Part shown: positions 52,768 through 62,080 of the stretch, in pieces
Numbering within the stretch: position 1 is the first letter of the stretch
Layout of the letters: every line of letters begins with the position of its first letter
Assembly: GCF_013449725.1 (NCBI RefSeq)
Contig: NZ_JACCFF010000001.1
Coordinates: 1,860,001 to 1,924,000 of the forward strand
From: Mycobacteroides sp. LB1
Lineage (GTDB): Bacteria; Actinomycetota; Actinomycetes; Mycobacteriales; Mycobacteriaceae
Direction: 5' to 3'
Length of the DNA stretch: 64,000 nt
Translations under genes and position numbers: made by a program
Notes under the pieces: model-generated
What the model was told of the DNA's origin: nothing
The model's database searches: none
What the model saw: only the letters and a program-made list of their open reading frames with translations

Positions 52768-53691
52768 CTAGCCGGGCAAAACGGCGGTGAGGTAGTTGCC
52801 CTGCTTCACCAGCGCGACAACGTCCTCGGGCAGCTCCGGGATATCCACCCCGTAGGCGGCGGCCAGTTCCAGGGCGTGTGCGCCCTTGACCGTCCAGCCA
52901 CGAGCGGCCAGCCAGTCCTCGACGTCGGCACGCTCTTCGTCGTAGAACAGTGAGCTGATGTCCACCTTCGACATGGGGTGGCTGTCGTCGGCGTACTTCT
53001 TCATGATCTCGCCCCACTTGGCGATATCGGGTGTACCGCGAGTTGCTTCCACGGCGATCTGGCTTCCCGGAGCCGACAATGCGACGACCCGCTCGAACAG
53101 CAGATCCTGTGCCGCAGAGGGTAGATAGACGATCAGTCCTTCGGCCGACCACGCGGTCGGAACGTCAGGATCGAAACCCGCGGCAAGCAGCGCCGCAGGC
53201 CAGTCGTCACGGAGATCAACAGCGACCTCACGCCGATCGCTCGTGAGCGTGGCACTCTGCTCGGCGAGCACCCGGTCCTTGAACTCCAAAACCTGGGGCT
53301 GATCCAGCTCGAAGACCCTGGTGCCCTCCGGCCACAGCAGCCGATGCGCGCGCACGTCCAGCCCGGCCGCCAGGATCACCGCCTGTTTGCAACCGGAATT
53401 CGTTGCACTCACAAAGAACTCGTCGAAAAACCTGCTGCGCAATCCGATCTGCCGCATCGCGTTAGTGGGATTCGACGAATCAACGGGATTGTCCAGAAGT
53501 CCGATCAGATGCGGTTCGCCCGCGGCGCGCACGAAATGCTCTGCGTACCGATCGCGAACCAAGGGCTCGGGCTGCGTGTTCTCAATCGCGCGCGCCGCGG
53601 CCACACCCAGCGCGGTGAACCCGACGCTCGACACGATGTCCCAGGAGTCGCCTTCGCTGCGCGACCAGTCCTTGTCCTCGATGTTGGTCAT
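52768..53691 (-). CDS. SAM-dependent methyltransferase, array member 1
   Basis: A 307-aa TIGR00027-type methyltransferase (leucine carboxyl methyltransferase-like fold), common in mycobacteria. SAM motif I is QAVILAAGLDVRAHRL near residue 98; the acidic strand-2 end is VFELDQPQVLEFKD, and the later EGLIVYLPSAAQDLLF segment is typical. The N-terminus MTNIEDKDWSRSEGDSWD is nearly the same as in the next gene, so the two arose by duplication. The substrate is unknown; relatives may methylate mycobacterial lipids or polyketides. Confidence 0.9.
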   Translation of the reverse strand: MTNIEDKDWSRSEGDSWDIVSSVGFTALGVAAARAIENTQPEPLVRDRYAEHFVRAAGEPHLIGLLDNPVDSSNPTNAMRQIGLRSRFFDEFFVSATNSGCKQAVILAAGLDVRAHRLLWPEGTRVFELDQPQVLEFKDRVLAEQSATLTSDRREVAVDLRDDWPAALLAAGFDPDVPTAWSAEGLIVYLPSAAQDLLFERVVALSAPGSQIAVEATRGTPDIAKWGEIMKKYADDSHPMSKVDISSLFYDEERADVEDWLAARGWTVKGAHALELAAAYGVDIPELPEDVVALVKQGNYLTAVLPG

Positions 53692-53703
53692 TATGTGGCC
53701 CTT

Positions 53704-54630
53704 TCAGTCCGACAGCGTGCAAGTCAGGTAGTGCATTGCACCAGCCAGCTCTCTGATGTCCTCGGGAACCTCCGGATACTGCACGCCGTATCGCTCCGCG
53801 AGCTGAAACATGTCCAATCCCTGCGTATCCCATCCACGACCGGAGAACCACTCGACGGGCGGCGTCTTCTCCTCGTCGTAGAACAGCTCCGTGATATCGA
53901 TCTTGCCGAAGGTGTCCTTCTCGGAGCGGTACTTCTGCTCGACCTTGGCGAACTGAGCCATACCCAACGAACCCGCGGGCCCCTCGATAGCGGCGCGGCT
54001 ACCGGGGGCCGACAGTTCAACCATCCGCTCGAACAGCAGTTCTTGTGCTGCTGCAGGCAGATACGGCAGCAGGCCTTCCGCCGACCACGCGGTGGGCAGA
54101 CTCGGATCGAATCCGGCCTCCTTCAGCGCGGCGGGCCAGTCATCACGCAGGTCCACCGCGACGGCCCGACGATCACACGTCGGTGAAGCGCCTTGCTCGG
54201 AGTACACCCGGTCCTTGAAGGAGAGAACCTCCGGCTGATCCAGTTCGTACACCGTGACGCCGGCCGGCCACGGCAACCGATGCGCCCGCGAGTCCAGCCC
54301 CGCGGCCAGAATTACCGCCTGCCGGATGCCGGAGGCCGCGGCGTCCAGGAAGTACTCGTCAAAGAATCGGCTGCGCATGCCCATCCCACGTAAGTATTCG
54401 AACGGAGATGCGCGCGGCGCATCGCGTTTCGTTATCGTCTCGATCAAATGGGGTTCACCCGCCGCGAGGATGAAGTGCTTGGCGAACGGGTCGTCTATCA
54501 GCGCGTCGGGCCGCTCGCTTTCCACGGCACGCTGTGCGCTTACACCCAGCGCCGTGTAGCCCACACTGGACACGATGTCCCACGAGTCGCCCTCGCTGCG
54601 GGTCCAGTTCTTGTCCTCGATATTTGTCAT
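53704..54630 (-). CDS. SAM-dependent methyltransferase, array member 2
   Basis: A 308-aa paralogue of the previous gene with the same start (MTNIEDKNWTRSEGDSWD) and motif set (QAVILAAGLDSRAHRL, VYELDQPEVLSFKD, EGLLPYLPAAAQELLF). Separated from it by 12 bases. Most divergent in the central lid region. Probably one transcript with the other members. Confidence 0.9.
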   Translation of the reverse strand: MTNIEDKNWTRSEGDSWDIVSSVGYTALGVSAQRAVESERPDALIDDPFAKHFILAAGEPHLIETITKRDAPRASPFEYLRGMGMRSRFFDEYFLDAAASGIRQAVILAAGLDSRAHRLPWPAGVTVYELDQPEVLSFKDRVYSEQGASPTCDRRAVAVDLRDDWPAALKEAGFDPSLPTAWSAEGLLPYLPAAAQELLFERMVELSAPGSRAAIEGPAGSLGMAQFAKVEQKYRSEKDTFGKIDITELFYDEEKTPPVEWFSGRGWDTQGLDMFQLAERYGVQYPEVPEDIRELAGAMHYLTCTLSD

Positions 54631-54639
54631 GGAGCCCTC

Positions 54640-55521
54640 TCAGCTTGTCCGGGTAGCGGTGAAAAACTTAGTGCGAAGCAATGTCTCGAACGAACGCGGT
54701 TGCTCGCCGAACGGACGTCCATATCCAACGGCCGCCTTGACGAGATCGATTTCCTTAACAGCCCAGTCTCTTTCGGCAAGCCACAACTTGGTATCGCGTC
54801 GGGGATCGTCATACCAGAGCTCGGACACCCGAGGACGGCCCGGAGAATCCGGCGGCATGTCCCGCTCGAATTCCGCGATCTCCCCCGGTCTAGGTCCGAG
54901 CTCGGCCGCAATCCAGCTCGCCGGAGCCGACAGCTCGTGCAGCTTCTCGAAGAGTGCGTCCTGCGCCGGGCCGGGCAGATAGGGCAGCAGCCCTTCCAGC
55001 GCCCACGCGGTGGGCTGCTGAGCGTCGAATCTCGCCCCCGCCAACGCCTTCGGCCAATCGTCGCGCAGATCAACTGCCACCGGCACTCGGCCGGCGGCCG
55101 GGCCCGCATCAACCGCTGCGAGCACCTGATCCTTGAATTCGAGCACCCGCGGCTGGTCCACCTCGAAGACGGTCGTCCCGGTGGGCCAGGGCAATCGGTA
55201 TGCGCGAGCGTCTAATCCGGCAGCCAGTATCACCACTTGACGAACCCCCGCCCCGGCAGCATCGGCGAAGAAGTTGTCGAAGAATCTGGTTCGCACGCCA
55301 ACCCACCCTGCATTGGCTCCGGCGAAGCCACTGATATCACCGCTGGCCACGGCCTCGGCAAGATGTGGCTCACCGGCGGCGGCGACGAACCTCTCGGCGT
55401 ACTCGTCATGTGCCAGTGGCGGATCCAGTTTCGCGTCCAGTGCGCGTGCGGCCGCAACCGCGAGCGCCGTGTAGCCGACGCTTGTGACAATGTCCCAGGT
55501 GTCTCCGTCGGTACGCACCAT
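54640..55521 (-). CDS. SAM-dependent methyltransferase, array member 3
   Basis: A 293-aa paralogue with a shorter start (MVRTDGDTWDIVTSVG). Motifs QVVILAAGLDARAYRL, VFEVDQPRVLEFKD and EGLLPYLPGPAQDALF. It begins 2 bases after member 4's stop. It shares the WDIV-SVG core with the others but is less close to members 1 and 2 than they are to each other. Confidence 0.9.
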   Translation of the reverse strand: MVRTDGDTWDIVTSVGYTALAVAAARALDAKLDPPLAHDEYAERFVAAAGEPHLAEAVASGDISGFAGANAGWVGVRTRFFDNFFADAAGAGVRQVVILAAGLDARAYRLPWPTGTTVFEVDQPRVLEFKDQVLAAVDAGPAAGRVPVAVDLRDDWPKALAGARFDAQQPTAWALEGLLPYLPGPAQDALFEKLHELSAPASWIAAELGPRPGEIAEFERDMPPDSPGRPRVSELWYDDPRRDTKLWLAERDWAVKEIDLVKAAVGYGRPFGEQPRSFETLLRTKFFTATRTS

Positions 55522-55523
55522 GG

Positions 55524-56456
55524 CTACGCGCCGAGTACCGCGGTGAAGTACCTGCTCTGCCCCATGGCGTCGGTCAGATCGTGCTCACCGGCCAGCGGAG
55601 CCCTGTTGTATCGCTTCAACAGTTCACCCGCAGTGGTCGCCTCGACGGTCCAACCGTGCCCGGTCAGCCATTGCGCCGGATCCTCGCGCTCATCACCGAA
55701 CCACAGGCTCGACGGCGGCCCATCCTCCTCGACGATGCTCTTGAATATCCGCTGCAGTACGCCGTCGTCCTTCTCCATCGCGTTGGACATCCGGTCCGCC
55801 TGGTTTCCGGGAGCACCGAAATCCTCTACGGCAACGCGGCTTCCGGGCGCAGACAAGTTGACGATGCGCTCGAACAGCAGGTCCTGGGCCGCGCCGGGCA
55901 GGAAGGGGAGCAGGCCCTCGGCCAGCCATGCCGTCGGCTGCGTGGAATCGAATCCCGCGGCCTTCAGTGCTGCCGGCCAATCGTCACGTAAGTCGACGTG
56001 CAGATCATGGACGGTGGCCATGGCCTGCACACCGTGGTCGTCAAGAACCCGAGCCTTGAACTCGAGCACCTTGGGGAGGTCAAGCGCGTAGACGGTGGTG
56101 CCCGCTGCCCAGGGCAGACGATATCCACGGACATCGAGTCCGGCCGCCAGGATCACCGCCTGCCGGATACCGGCCTCCCCCGCCGCGAGGAAGAACTCAT
56201 CGAAGTACTTGGTCCGTGCCCCGAGGTAGCTCGAGAACAGCTGCACATCGGGCTCCTGGGCGACCGCGGGGTCCTCCAGCAGCTCGGAGAAGATCGGCGC
56301 CTCAGCCTTGGTCGCGGCGACGAAATGCTGCGCGTAGTCGTCCCGTGCAAGCGGCTCGGGCTTACGCGCCTCCACCGCACGCATCGCGGACACGATGAGC
56401 GCAGTAGCGCCCACGCTCGTCACGATGTCCCACGTATCACCTTCGGTTCTGGCCAC
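55524..56456 (-). CDS. SAM-dependent methyltransferase, array member 4
   Basis: A 310-aa paralogue starting at GTG 56456 with GGGAGA 7 bases upstream, which gives the family start VARTEGDTWD. An ATG at 56483 and a TTG at 56504 are in frame but lack ribosome sites. Motifs QAVILAAGLDVRGYRL, VYALDLPKVLEFKA and EGLLPFLPGAAQDLLF. First gene of the array by transcription. Confidence 0.88.
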   Translation of the reverse strand: MARTEGDTWDIVTSVGATALIVSAMRAVEARKPEPLARDDYAQHFVAATKAEAPIFSELLEDPAVAQEPDVQLFSSYLGARTKYFDEFFLAAGEAGIRQAVILAAGLDVRGYRLPWAAGTTVYALDLPKVLEFKARVLDDHGVQAMATVHDLHVDLRDDWPAALKAAGFDSTQPTAWLAEGLLPFLPGAAQDLLFERIVNLSAPGSRVAVEDFGAPGNQADRMSNAMEKDDGVLQRIFKSIVEEDGPPSSLWFGDEREDPAQWLTGHGWTVEATTAGELLKRYNRAPLAGEHDLTDAMGQSRYFTAVLGA

Positions 56457-56572
56457 AGCAGGTCTCCCATCAAAAGCGTGCATGTCAGCTGTGCGTACAT
56501 TCAAAAGTACTGGTCACAGGCATTTACTAGTGACAAGTTCGCACAACTAACTACAGTACGCCGATTGACTGG

Positions 56573-56613
56573 GAGCGCCACCGCTCTCCTTTTCGAGAAG
56601 AGCGGTGGCTCTC
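56573..56613. terminator. Hairpin between echA and the methyltransferase array
   Basis: A 15-bp inverted repeat (56573-56587 and 56599-56613, one mismatch) centred on TTTTCGAG. It begins about 43 bases after the echA stop on the minus strand and probably ends that transcript. The rest of 56457-56655 is AT-richer and should carry the methyltransferase promoter. Confidence 0.7.
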
Positions 56614-56655
56614 ACCTCAGGAGAGCGCGGCACTGCCTCCGCGGAAAAAGTGAAG

Positions 56656-57414
56656 CTACTTGCCCTTCCAGACGGGCGCGCGCTTCTCGGCGAACGCCTT
56701 CGCACCCTCCCTGGCGTCTTCGGACACGAAGATCGGCATGAGGATCTCGCCCTGCTTGGCGAAGGCCTCCTCGGGCGCCCAGCTCGCCGACTCGATCACG
56801 ATCCGCTTGGTGGCGGCAACGGCCAGCGGGCCGTTCGCGGTGATCTTGGCGGCCAGCTCCAGCGCGGCGTCCAGCGCCTGCCCATCGTCTACGAGCCGGT
56901 TGATGAACCCGTACTTGGCGGCATCCTCTGCGGTGAAGGAATCACCGGTCAGCGCCAGCTCCATCGCGACCTGGTACGGGATCCGGTTCGGCAGACGCAG
57001 CAGGCCACCGGCACCGGCCACCAAACCCCGCTTGACCTCGGGAATGCCGAACTTAGCGCTCCGGCCCGCCACCACCAGGTCGCAGGACAGCACGAGTTCG
57101 GTGCCACCGGCCAGTGCGAAGCCCTCCACCGCGGCGATGATCGGCTTACTCGGCGGCACGTTGGTGAAGCCGAGGCCACGCTCGGACAGCACCGCCTCAC
57201 CACTCACGAACGCCTTGAGATCCATTCCGGCGCAGAAATTTCCACCCGCACCGGTGATGATGGCGACGGACAGGTCATCGGAGCTGTCCAACTGATCCGC
57301 TGCGGCGGCGAGTCCCTGGCTGACTGCCCTGTTGACCGCGTTACGCGCATCCGGACGATTGATGGTGATCAGCAGGACACGGTCACGCTGTTCGATCAGG
57401 ACTTCGTCGGCCAT
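56656..57414 (-). CDS. Enoyl-CoA hydratase (crotonase family)
   Basis: A 252-aa crotonase. NFCAGMDLKAF near residue 60 and EGFALAGGTELVLSCDLVVA near 96 form the CoA site and oxyanion hole; a Glu at the usual hydratase position (GIPEVKRGLVAGAGG) is present. It resembles EchA1-type enzymes of M. tuberculosis. ATG at 57414. A monocistronic gene, ended by the hairpin at 56573-56613. Hydrates short- to medium-chain enoyl-CoA, most likely. Confidence 0.9.
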   Translation of the reverse strand: MADEVLIEQRDRVLLITINRPDARNAVNRAVSQGLAAAADQLDSSDDLSVAIITGAGGNFCAGMDLKAFVSGEAVLSERGLGFTNVPPSKPIIAAVEGFALAGGTELVLSCDLVVAGRSAKFGIPEVKRGLVAGAGGLLRLPNRIPYQVAMELALTGDSFTAEDAAKYGFINRLVDDGQALDAALELAAKITANGPLAVAATKRIVIESASWAPEEAFAKQGEILMPIFVSEDAREGAKAFAEKRAPVWKGK

Positions 57415-57461
57415 GGCATTCCTCTGGGTAGTGAGCGAGTCGGTGAATTTGTTCCTTGATG

Positions 57462-58553
57462 CTAGCCAGCGGGCGGGATCAGGCTGCGAGCTACCGAAAG
57501 CAGTCTCGGAACACCCTGTTCCAGCTCCGCGAAGAACGGGTCATCGGTGGTACCGGCGAGGTGCCGTTGGTACGACACCTCGAGCAGCGTGGCGAGTTTC
57601 CACCCGCCCAATACCTGGTAGTAAATCAAATCTTCTGGTGTCCAATAGCTTTGGTCGCCGGTGCGGGCGCTGCGGTAGGCCTCGGCGATCTCGGCATGAG
57701 AGGGGCAGCCTTCCTGCGCTGTCACCGATCCGGTGAGCTCCGCCATCGCGACCTCCCCGCCCGGTTCTGGGGTCATGTACAGCAGGTACCCCAGGTCGGC
57801 CAGCGGATCGCCGACAGTCGCCATCTCCCAGTCCAGTACCGCGGTGACCCGCGCCGTTGCGGGGTCGACGAGCACGTTGTCCAGCTTGTAGTCACCGTGC
57901 ACCACGGCTGCCGGGCGATCCCCCGGGTAGTTCTGGGTAAGCCATGCGGTGATGGCCGTGTGGTCCTCCAGATCACGACCGGTGGGCAGCTCCTTGATGG
58001 ACTCCCATTGCCCGCCCCACGTCTTCAATTGCCGCGCCAGATAACCGGATTCACGTCCCAGCTTGGCCTCCACCAACCGCGTGGGATCGGCATTGTGTAT
58101 CTCGGCGAGCGCGACCGCCAGGTCGAGGACCAGCTCACGCCGTATCGAGCCGACGAACCACTCCGGTGAGACCTCCCTGATCACCTCGCCCTCCTGACGT
58201 TCCATCAGGTAGAACGGGGCGCCGAAGATCTCGGCATCGGTGCTGGCCAGCGTGACACGCGGAACCCGCACCTGCGCAGCGCTGAGCGCGTCGAGCACCC
58301 GGTACTCACGCATCACGTCATGCGCGCCGGCCTGCAGCCGACCGAACGGCGGACGCCGCATAATCCACTGCGTATCAGAGGTTCCCGTGACCACATAGGT
58401 CAGGTTCGAATGTCCGGCGGAAAGCCTGCGTACCGTGACCTCCTCCCCCAGCTCCCGGTTGAGGTACTCCAGCAGGCTCGGCGGAATGGCATCGGCGTCG
58501 AGCGTCGCGTCGCCGATGAGGGGTTCTGACGAAGAGGACACATCCTTGTGCAT
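57462..58553 (-). CDS. Phosphotransferase family (APH-fold) protein
   Basis: A 363-aa kinase-like protein of the ACAD10/APH type. Lys in QWIMRRPPFG region, catalytic Asp in VVHGDYKLDNVLVD near residue 217 and metal-binding Asp in LDWEMATVGDP near 240 form the Brenner-like motifs. Such proteins often sit beside FadE or acyl-CoA genes and may phosphorylate hydroxy-acids or acyl-CoAs. It is not an antibiotic-resistance enzyme by these features. ATG 58553; upstream of echA on the same strand, with a 47-base gap. Confidence 0.88.
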   Translation of the reverse strand: MHKDVSSSSEPLIGDATLDADAIPPSLLEYLNRELGEEVTVRRLSAGHSNLTYVVTGTSDTQWIMRRPPFGRLQAGAHDVMREYRVLDALSAAQVRVPRVTLASTDAEIFGAPFYLMERQEGEVIREVSPEWFVGSIRRELVLDLAVALAEIHNADPTRLVEAKLGRESGYLARQLKTWGGQWESIKELPTGRDLEDHTAITAWLTQNYPGDRPAAVVHGDYKLDNVLVDPATARVTAVLDWEMATVGDPLADLGYLLYMTPEPGGEVAMAELTGSVTAQEGCPSHAEIAEAYRSARTGDQSYWTPEDLIYYQVLGGWKLATLLEVSYQRHLAGTTDDPFFAELEQGVPRLLSVARSLIPPAG

Positions 58554-58666
58554 GACACATGTTTACCTGACGGCCTAAACCCCGAGACAGGCGATGGGGC
58601 GTTCTTTGCTTGTCGGGAACCGATTGCGCTGCCAACTGCGCCGACGTCCATCACTATGGGTACTCA

Positions 58667-59953
58667 ATGAAGATGTCCACCCGCCTTGTCGTCATGAACT
58701 TCCTGCAGTTCTTCGTATGGGGAGCATGGCTGCTGACGCTTGGGGCGTACTGGTTCAACAACAAGCACTGGTCGGGTGCGCACTTCGGGGCCGCCTTCTC
58801 CACCATGGGCATCGCCGCAATCATCACGCCGCCGATATTGGGCGTGATCGCCGACAAATGGGTCAACGCCGAAAAGCTTTACGGAATATTGCATCTGGGC
58901 GGGGCAGCGGCACTCTTCAGCCTGCCCCTGGTGACCAGTCCCACGACCTTCTTCTGGGTTCTGCTCCTCAACATGCTGTGCTACATGCCGTCACTGTCTC
59001 TGTCGGTCACCGTCGCCTTCAACGCTCTCAAGAACGTGGGCAAGGACACTGTCACCAGCTTCCCGCCGATTCGGGTATGGGGCACGGTGGGATTCATCGT
59101 CGCCCTGCACACCGTGAGCCTGCTAAACCTAGAAACCTCGGCCGGTCAGTTCTATGTCGCGGGCACCGCGGCGGTACTTCTCGGGCTCTTCGCCTTCACC
59201 CTGCCGCCGTGCCCGCCGAAGTTCGATCGCGCACACAGCACCACATTCGCCGACAGATTCGGGCTCACCGCGTTCACACTGTTCCGCCACCGCAAGATGG
59301 CGATCTTCTTCATCTTCGCGATGCTGCTCGGCGGCGCCCTACAACTCACCAACGCCTACGGCGATACGTTCTTGCACGACTTCGCCGATGTCGACGCCTA
59401 CAGGAACCTCTTCGCCGTCGAGCATCCGGCCATCATCATGTCCATCTCGCAGATCTCCGAGACGCTGTTCATTCTGGCCATCCCATTCTTCTTGCGACGC
59501 TTCGGAATTAAGACGGTCATGCTCATGAGCATGGTGGCGTGGACCCTGCGTTTCGGCCTGTTCGCCTACGGCAATCCCGGGGACGGGCTCTGGATGATCG
59601 TGCTGTCCTGCATCGTCTACGGGATGGCCTTCGACTTCTTCAATGTTTCGGGCCAGCTATTCATCGAGGATCAATGCGGTCCCACCATTCGAGCGAGTGC
59701 ACAGGGCCTGTTCATGCTCATGACCAACGGGTTGGGCGCCATGCTGGGCAGCCTGATCAGCGGAGCCGTCATCGAGTACTTCTTCACCAACCCCGACCAC
59801 AGCAAGAACTGGCATGGCATCTGGCTGAGCTTCGCTGGATACGCACTGGTGGTGGCGATCGCGTTCTTCGTACTGTTCCGCCACAAACGGGGTGAAGGCA
59901 TCAGCAGAGACCCCGAAACCCCGGAAACACCGACCGCTACCGTGGGGGTGTGA
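58667..59953 (+). CDS. nupG: Nucleoside:proton symporter, NupG-like
   Basis: A 428-aa MFS protein with about 12 membrane segments. Long stretches match E. coli NupG as I remember it: FPPIRVWGT, then MSISQISETLFIL and FNVSG. Such similarity between a mycobacterium and a gamma-proteobacterium is unusual and points to transfer or to a strongly kept function. ATG 58667 has a weak ribosome site (GGGTA). Its stop overlaps ptbB by 4 bases (GTGA). It would import nucleosides with protons. Confidence 0.88.
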   Translation: MKMSTRLVVMNFLQFFVWGAWLLTLGAYWFNNKHWSGAHFGAAFSTMGIAAIITPPILGVIADKWVNAEKLYGILHLGGAAALFSLPLVTSPTTFFWVLLLNMLCYMPSLSLSVTVAFNALKNVGKDTVTSFPPIRVWGTVGFIVALHTVSLLNLETSAGQFYVAGTAAVLLGLFAFTLPPCPPKFDRAHSTTFADRFGLTAFTLFRHRKMAIFFIFAMLLGGALQLTNAYGDTFLHDFADVDAYRNLFAVEHPAIIMSISQISETLFILAIPFFLRRFGIKTVMLMSMVAWTLRFGLFAYGNPGDGLWMIVLSCIVYGMAFDFFNVSGQLFIEDQCGPTIRASAQGLFMLMTNGLGAMLGSLISGAVIEYFFTNPDHSKNWHGIWLSFAGYALVVAIAFFVLFRHKRGEGISRDPETPETPTATVGV

Positions 59954-60780
59954 CGATCTCCAGCACCGAATCGACTGCCTCCCCCGCCGACAGCACGGTA
60001 GAGGGCATCTGGAACTTCCGGGACGTCGGCGGTGCAGATTCTCCGGTCACTATTCAGCCTGGCGTACTGTTCCGATCCTCTGAGCTCAGCGGTCTGACCA
60101 CGGCAGGTGCCCAGACACTGCGGGCGTACGGCGTCACCGACCTGTACGACCTGCGCAGCGCCACCGAGATCGAGCGCACCGGCCCCGACCGGGTCGACGG
60201 TGACATCCGGGTGCATGAGGTTCCGTTCGCCGCCCCGGTGCCCGGTGAGGAACGTGCACCGCATGAGGTCGCCTATCGACAGATGATGATCGAGAGCGTC
60301 ACCTCGGGCCGCGGCCCCGACCCGGCGCTGCAGGTGAACTTCATGCTGGCCGAGTACCGCCGGTTCGTCGAACTCCCCGGCACCCTCGTCGCCCTGAAGG
60401 CAGTGGCCGATCAAATCGCCAACGGCGCAACAGCTTTGGTGCACTGCGCCGCAGGCAAGGACCGCACTGGCTTCCTCATTGGGATTGTGCTGCATACGGT
60501 GGGCGTCGACTACACCGATATCGCCGCCGACTATCTCCTCAGCAATGCGGCAATCGGGGCGATGCGGGCCCATATCTCGGCACAGATGTCCGCCGCCGAA
60601 CCCGAGCTCGCACAGACCATGGCATCCATGCTGTCCGATGAGGTGCTCGGCGTCCGCGAGGAGTACCTCGACACCGGATTCGGCCAAGTCACAAACGTTT
60701 TCGGATCTCCCGAGGCGATGCTGAAGGCCGCCGGGATCGACGGCGAGGGCCTGACCGCGCTACGGACAGCGCTCACCTAA
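59950..60780 (+). CDS. ptbB: Tyrosine/lipid phosphatase PtbB
   Basis: A 276-aa phosphatase of the PtpB/PtbB type (Rv0153c), secreted in M. tuberculosis with activity on phospho-tyrosine, -serine and phosphoinositides. The P-loop is VHCAAGKDRTGF near residue 162, with the NFRDVGG motif near the N-terminus. GTG 59950 overlaps the NupG stop. No signal peptide, as in PtpB. A two-gene unit with nupG, a pairing I do not remember from M. tuberculosis. Confidence 0.92.
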   Translation: MTISSTESTASPADSTVEGIWNFRDVGGADSPVTIQPGVLFRSSELSGLTTAGAQTLRAYGVTDLYDLRSATEIERTGPDRVDGDIRVHEVPFAAPVPGEERAPHEVAYRQMMIESVTSGRGPDPALQVNFMLAEYRRFVELPGTLVALKAVADQIANGATALVHCAAGKDRTGFLIGIVLHTVGVDYTDIAADYLLSNAAIGAMRAHISAQMSAAEPELAQTMASMLSDEVLGVREEYLDTGFGQVTNVFGSPEAMLKAAGIDGEGLTALRTALT

Positions 60781-60803
60781 CCCTCGCTCGCAGAGGAGAG
60801 AAA

Positions 60804-61283
60804 TCAGGTAAGCACGGCGCCGAGCCAGATTCCCGCCGACACCATCGCGCCAATCATCTCGATACCGATCGAGGTGGCAACCGCTTTCACCGCGGTGACG
60901 GTGGCTCCCCATGCCTGCTTCTGGCTGCTGCGTCGAATGAACTCCGCGAGATAAATGCCAAGCACGAAGCCGATCACCAACCCCACCACCGGGATCACGA
61001 AGAACCCGATGATCGCCGCGATCCCGCCAAGCACCAGGCTGAGAGTGGGTACCCCCGCTTCACGCATGCGCTGAGCGGGCCACACATACTTCACCACCAT
61101 GGTCACGATGGCCAGCGCCACCACAATTCCGAGAACCACCCAGGCCTTCGTGGTCGATTCGAACAGCGCCCACGCGCCGATGGAGAGCACCACCAACATG
61201 GTTCCGGGAACCATGGGCACCACGATGCCGACGATCCCTACGGCAATCCCCAAGGCGACAAGCAGTAGCCCACCGACAGTCAT
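60804..61283 (-). CDS. DUF456 membrane protein
   Basis: A 159-aa protein with four or five hydrophobic segments and the DUF456 features VGIVGIVVPMVPGTMLVVLS near the N-terminus and GFVLGIYLAEF near the middle. Function unknown. Convergent with ptbB and placed downstream of the Mce-associated gene (12-base gap), so it may be part of that operon. Confidence 0.85.
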   Translation of the reverse strand: MTVGGLLLVALGIAVGIVGIVVPMVPGTMLVVLSIGAWALFESTTKAWVVLGIVVALAIVTMVVKYVWPAQRMREAGVPTLSLVLGGIAAIIGFFVIPVVGLVIGFVLGIYLAEFIRRSSQKQAWGATVTAVKAVATSIGIEMIGAMVSAGIWLGAVLT

Positions 61284-61295
61284 CGGATGCGGGTC

Positions 61296-62036
61296 TTAGG
61301 CCAGCTCGACGTCACTGGCGAGCCAGCGTCCGTCAATCTTCTCCATCGTCATCTGGACTCGGCTGCGGTCCATGCGAGCGTCCGGCACCGCGACATTGGA
61401 CACCGCTTGATCGATGAACAGGAGCACCTCAACCTTGTTCGGTGTTGCCGACTTCACCGCGGAGTCCACGACAACGCCACGCGAACTTGCCTTGTTCTCC
61501 ACCAGGATCTGCCGCAGCTGCGCACTGGACTTGCCGTACATGTCTTTGAACTTGCCTGTCGACCCGTCCATGGTCTTGTTGTAGTTGTCGTCAAGCTTGG
61601 CGCTGTCCACGTTGGTCAGCACACCGGCGAATTCCTGTGCCGCGATCAGTGCCTCGCTAGAGGACCGCTCTTCGATGCGCTGCTCTTCGTAAAGCCGCCC
61701 CACGACGGCCGTGCCGGCGGCGATGGCGATCACGGCGACCGCGGCCGCCGTCCAGGTCAGATGGCGGCGCTGGAAACCGCCCGGCTTGTCCTTGTCTTCG
61801 TCATCCGGTTCGAGGCTGATGTCCTCGTCATCGGAGTCATCGGCACCCTTCGCAGACGCCTCCGCATCGAAATCGGCGACCTCTTCGACAGCGGCGTCCG
61901 TTGCCTCGTCCGCCGTAGCTTCGGCTTCCTCGGTCGCCGCGGCCGGAGCCGCCTCGACCTTCTTGGAGTCTGCGGTATCCGCGTCTTCCTTAGCAGCCGC
62001 CTTCTTGGCGTCCTTGCCGACAGCGTCATCTGCCAT
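61296..62036 (-). CDS. Mce-associated membrane protein
   Basis: A 246-aa protein with a long Ala/Glu/Asp-rich N-terminal region (to about residue 85), one membrane helix (about 95-117) and a C-terminal domain of the Mce-associated (Mas) type, similar to Rv0177/Rv0178. The acidic N-terminus is cytoplasmic by the positive-inside rule. It is 44 bases downstream of mceF. Such proteins stabilise the Mce transport complex in M. tuberculosis. Confidence 0.87.
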   Translation of the reverse strand: MADDAVGKDAKKAAAKEDADTADSKKVEAAPAAATEEAEATADEATDAAVEEVADFDAEASAKGADDSDDEDISLEPDDEDKDKPGGFQRRHLTWTAAAVAVIAIAAGTAVVGRLYEEQRIEERSSSEALIAAQEFAGVLTNVDSAKLDDNYNKTMDGSTGKFKDMYGKSSAQLRQILVENKASSRGVVVDSAVKSATPNKVEVLLFIDQAVSNVAVPDARMDRSRVQMTMEKIDGRWLASDVELA

Positions 62037-62080
62037 GGTTGTGCTCCTTGCGCGTCTTACTGGTACCGATCCGGGCGTGC

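Noticed and set aside
57462..58553. Aminoglycoside resistance kinase
   Set aside because: The APH-like motifs belong to the ACAD10-type family near acyl-CoA genes; nothing points to antibiotic substrates.
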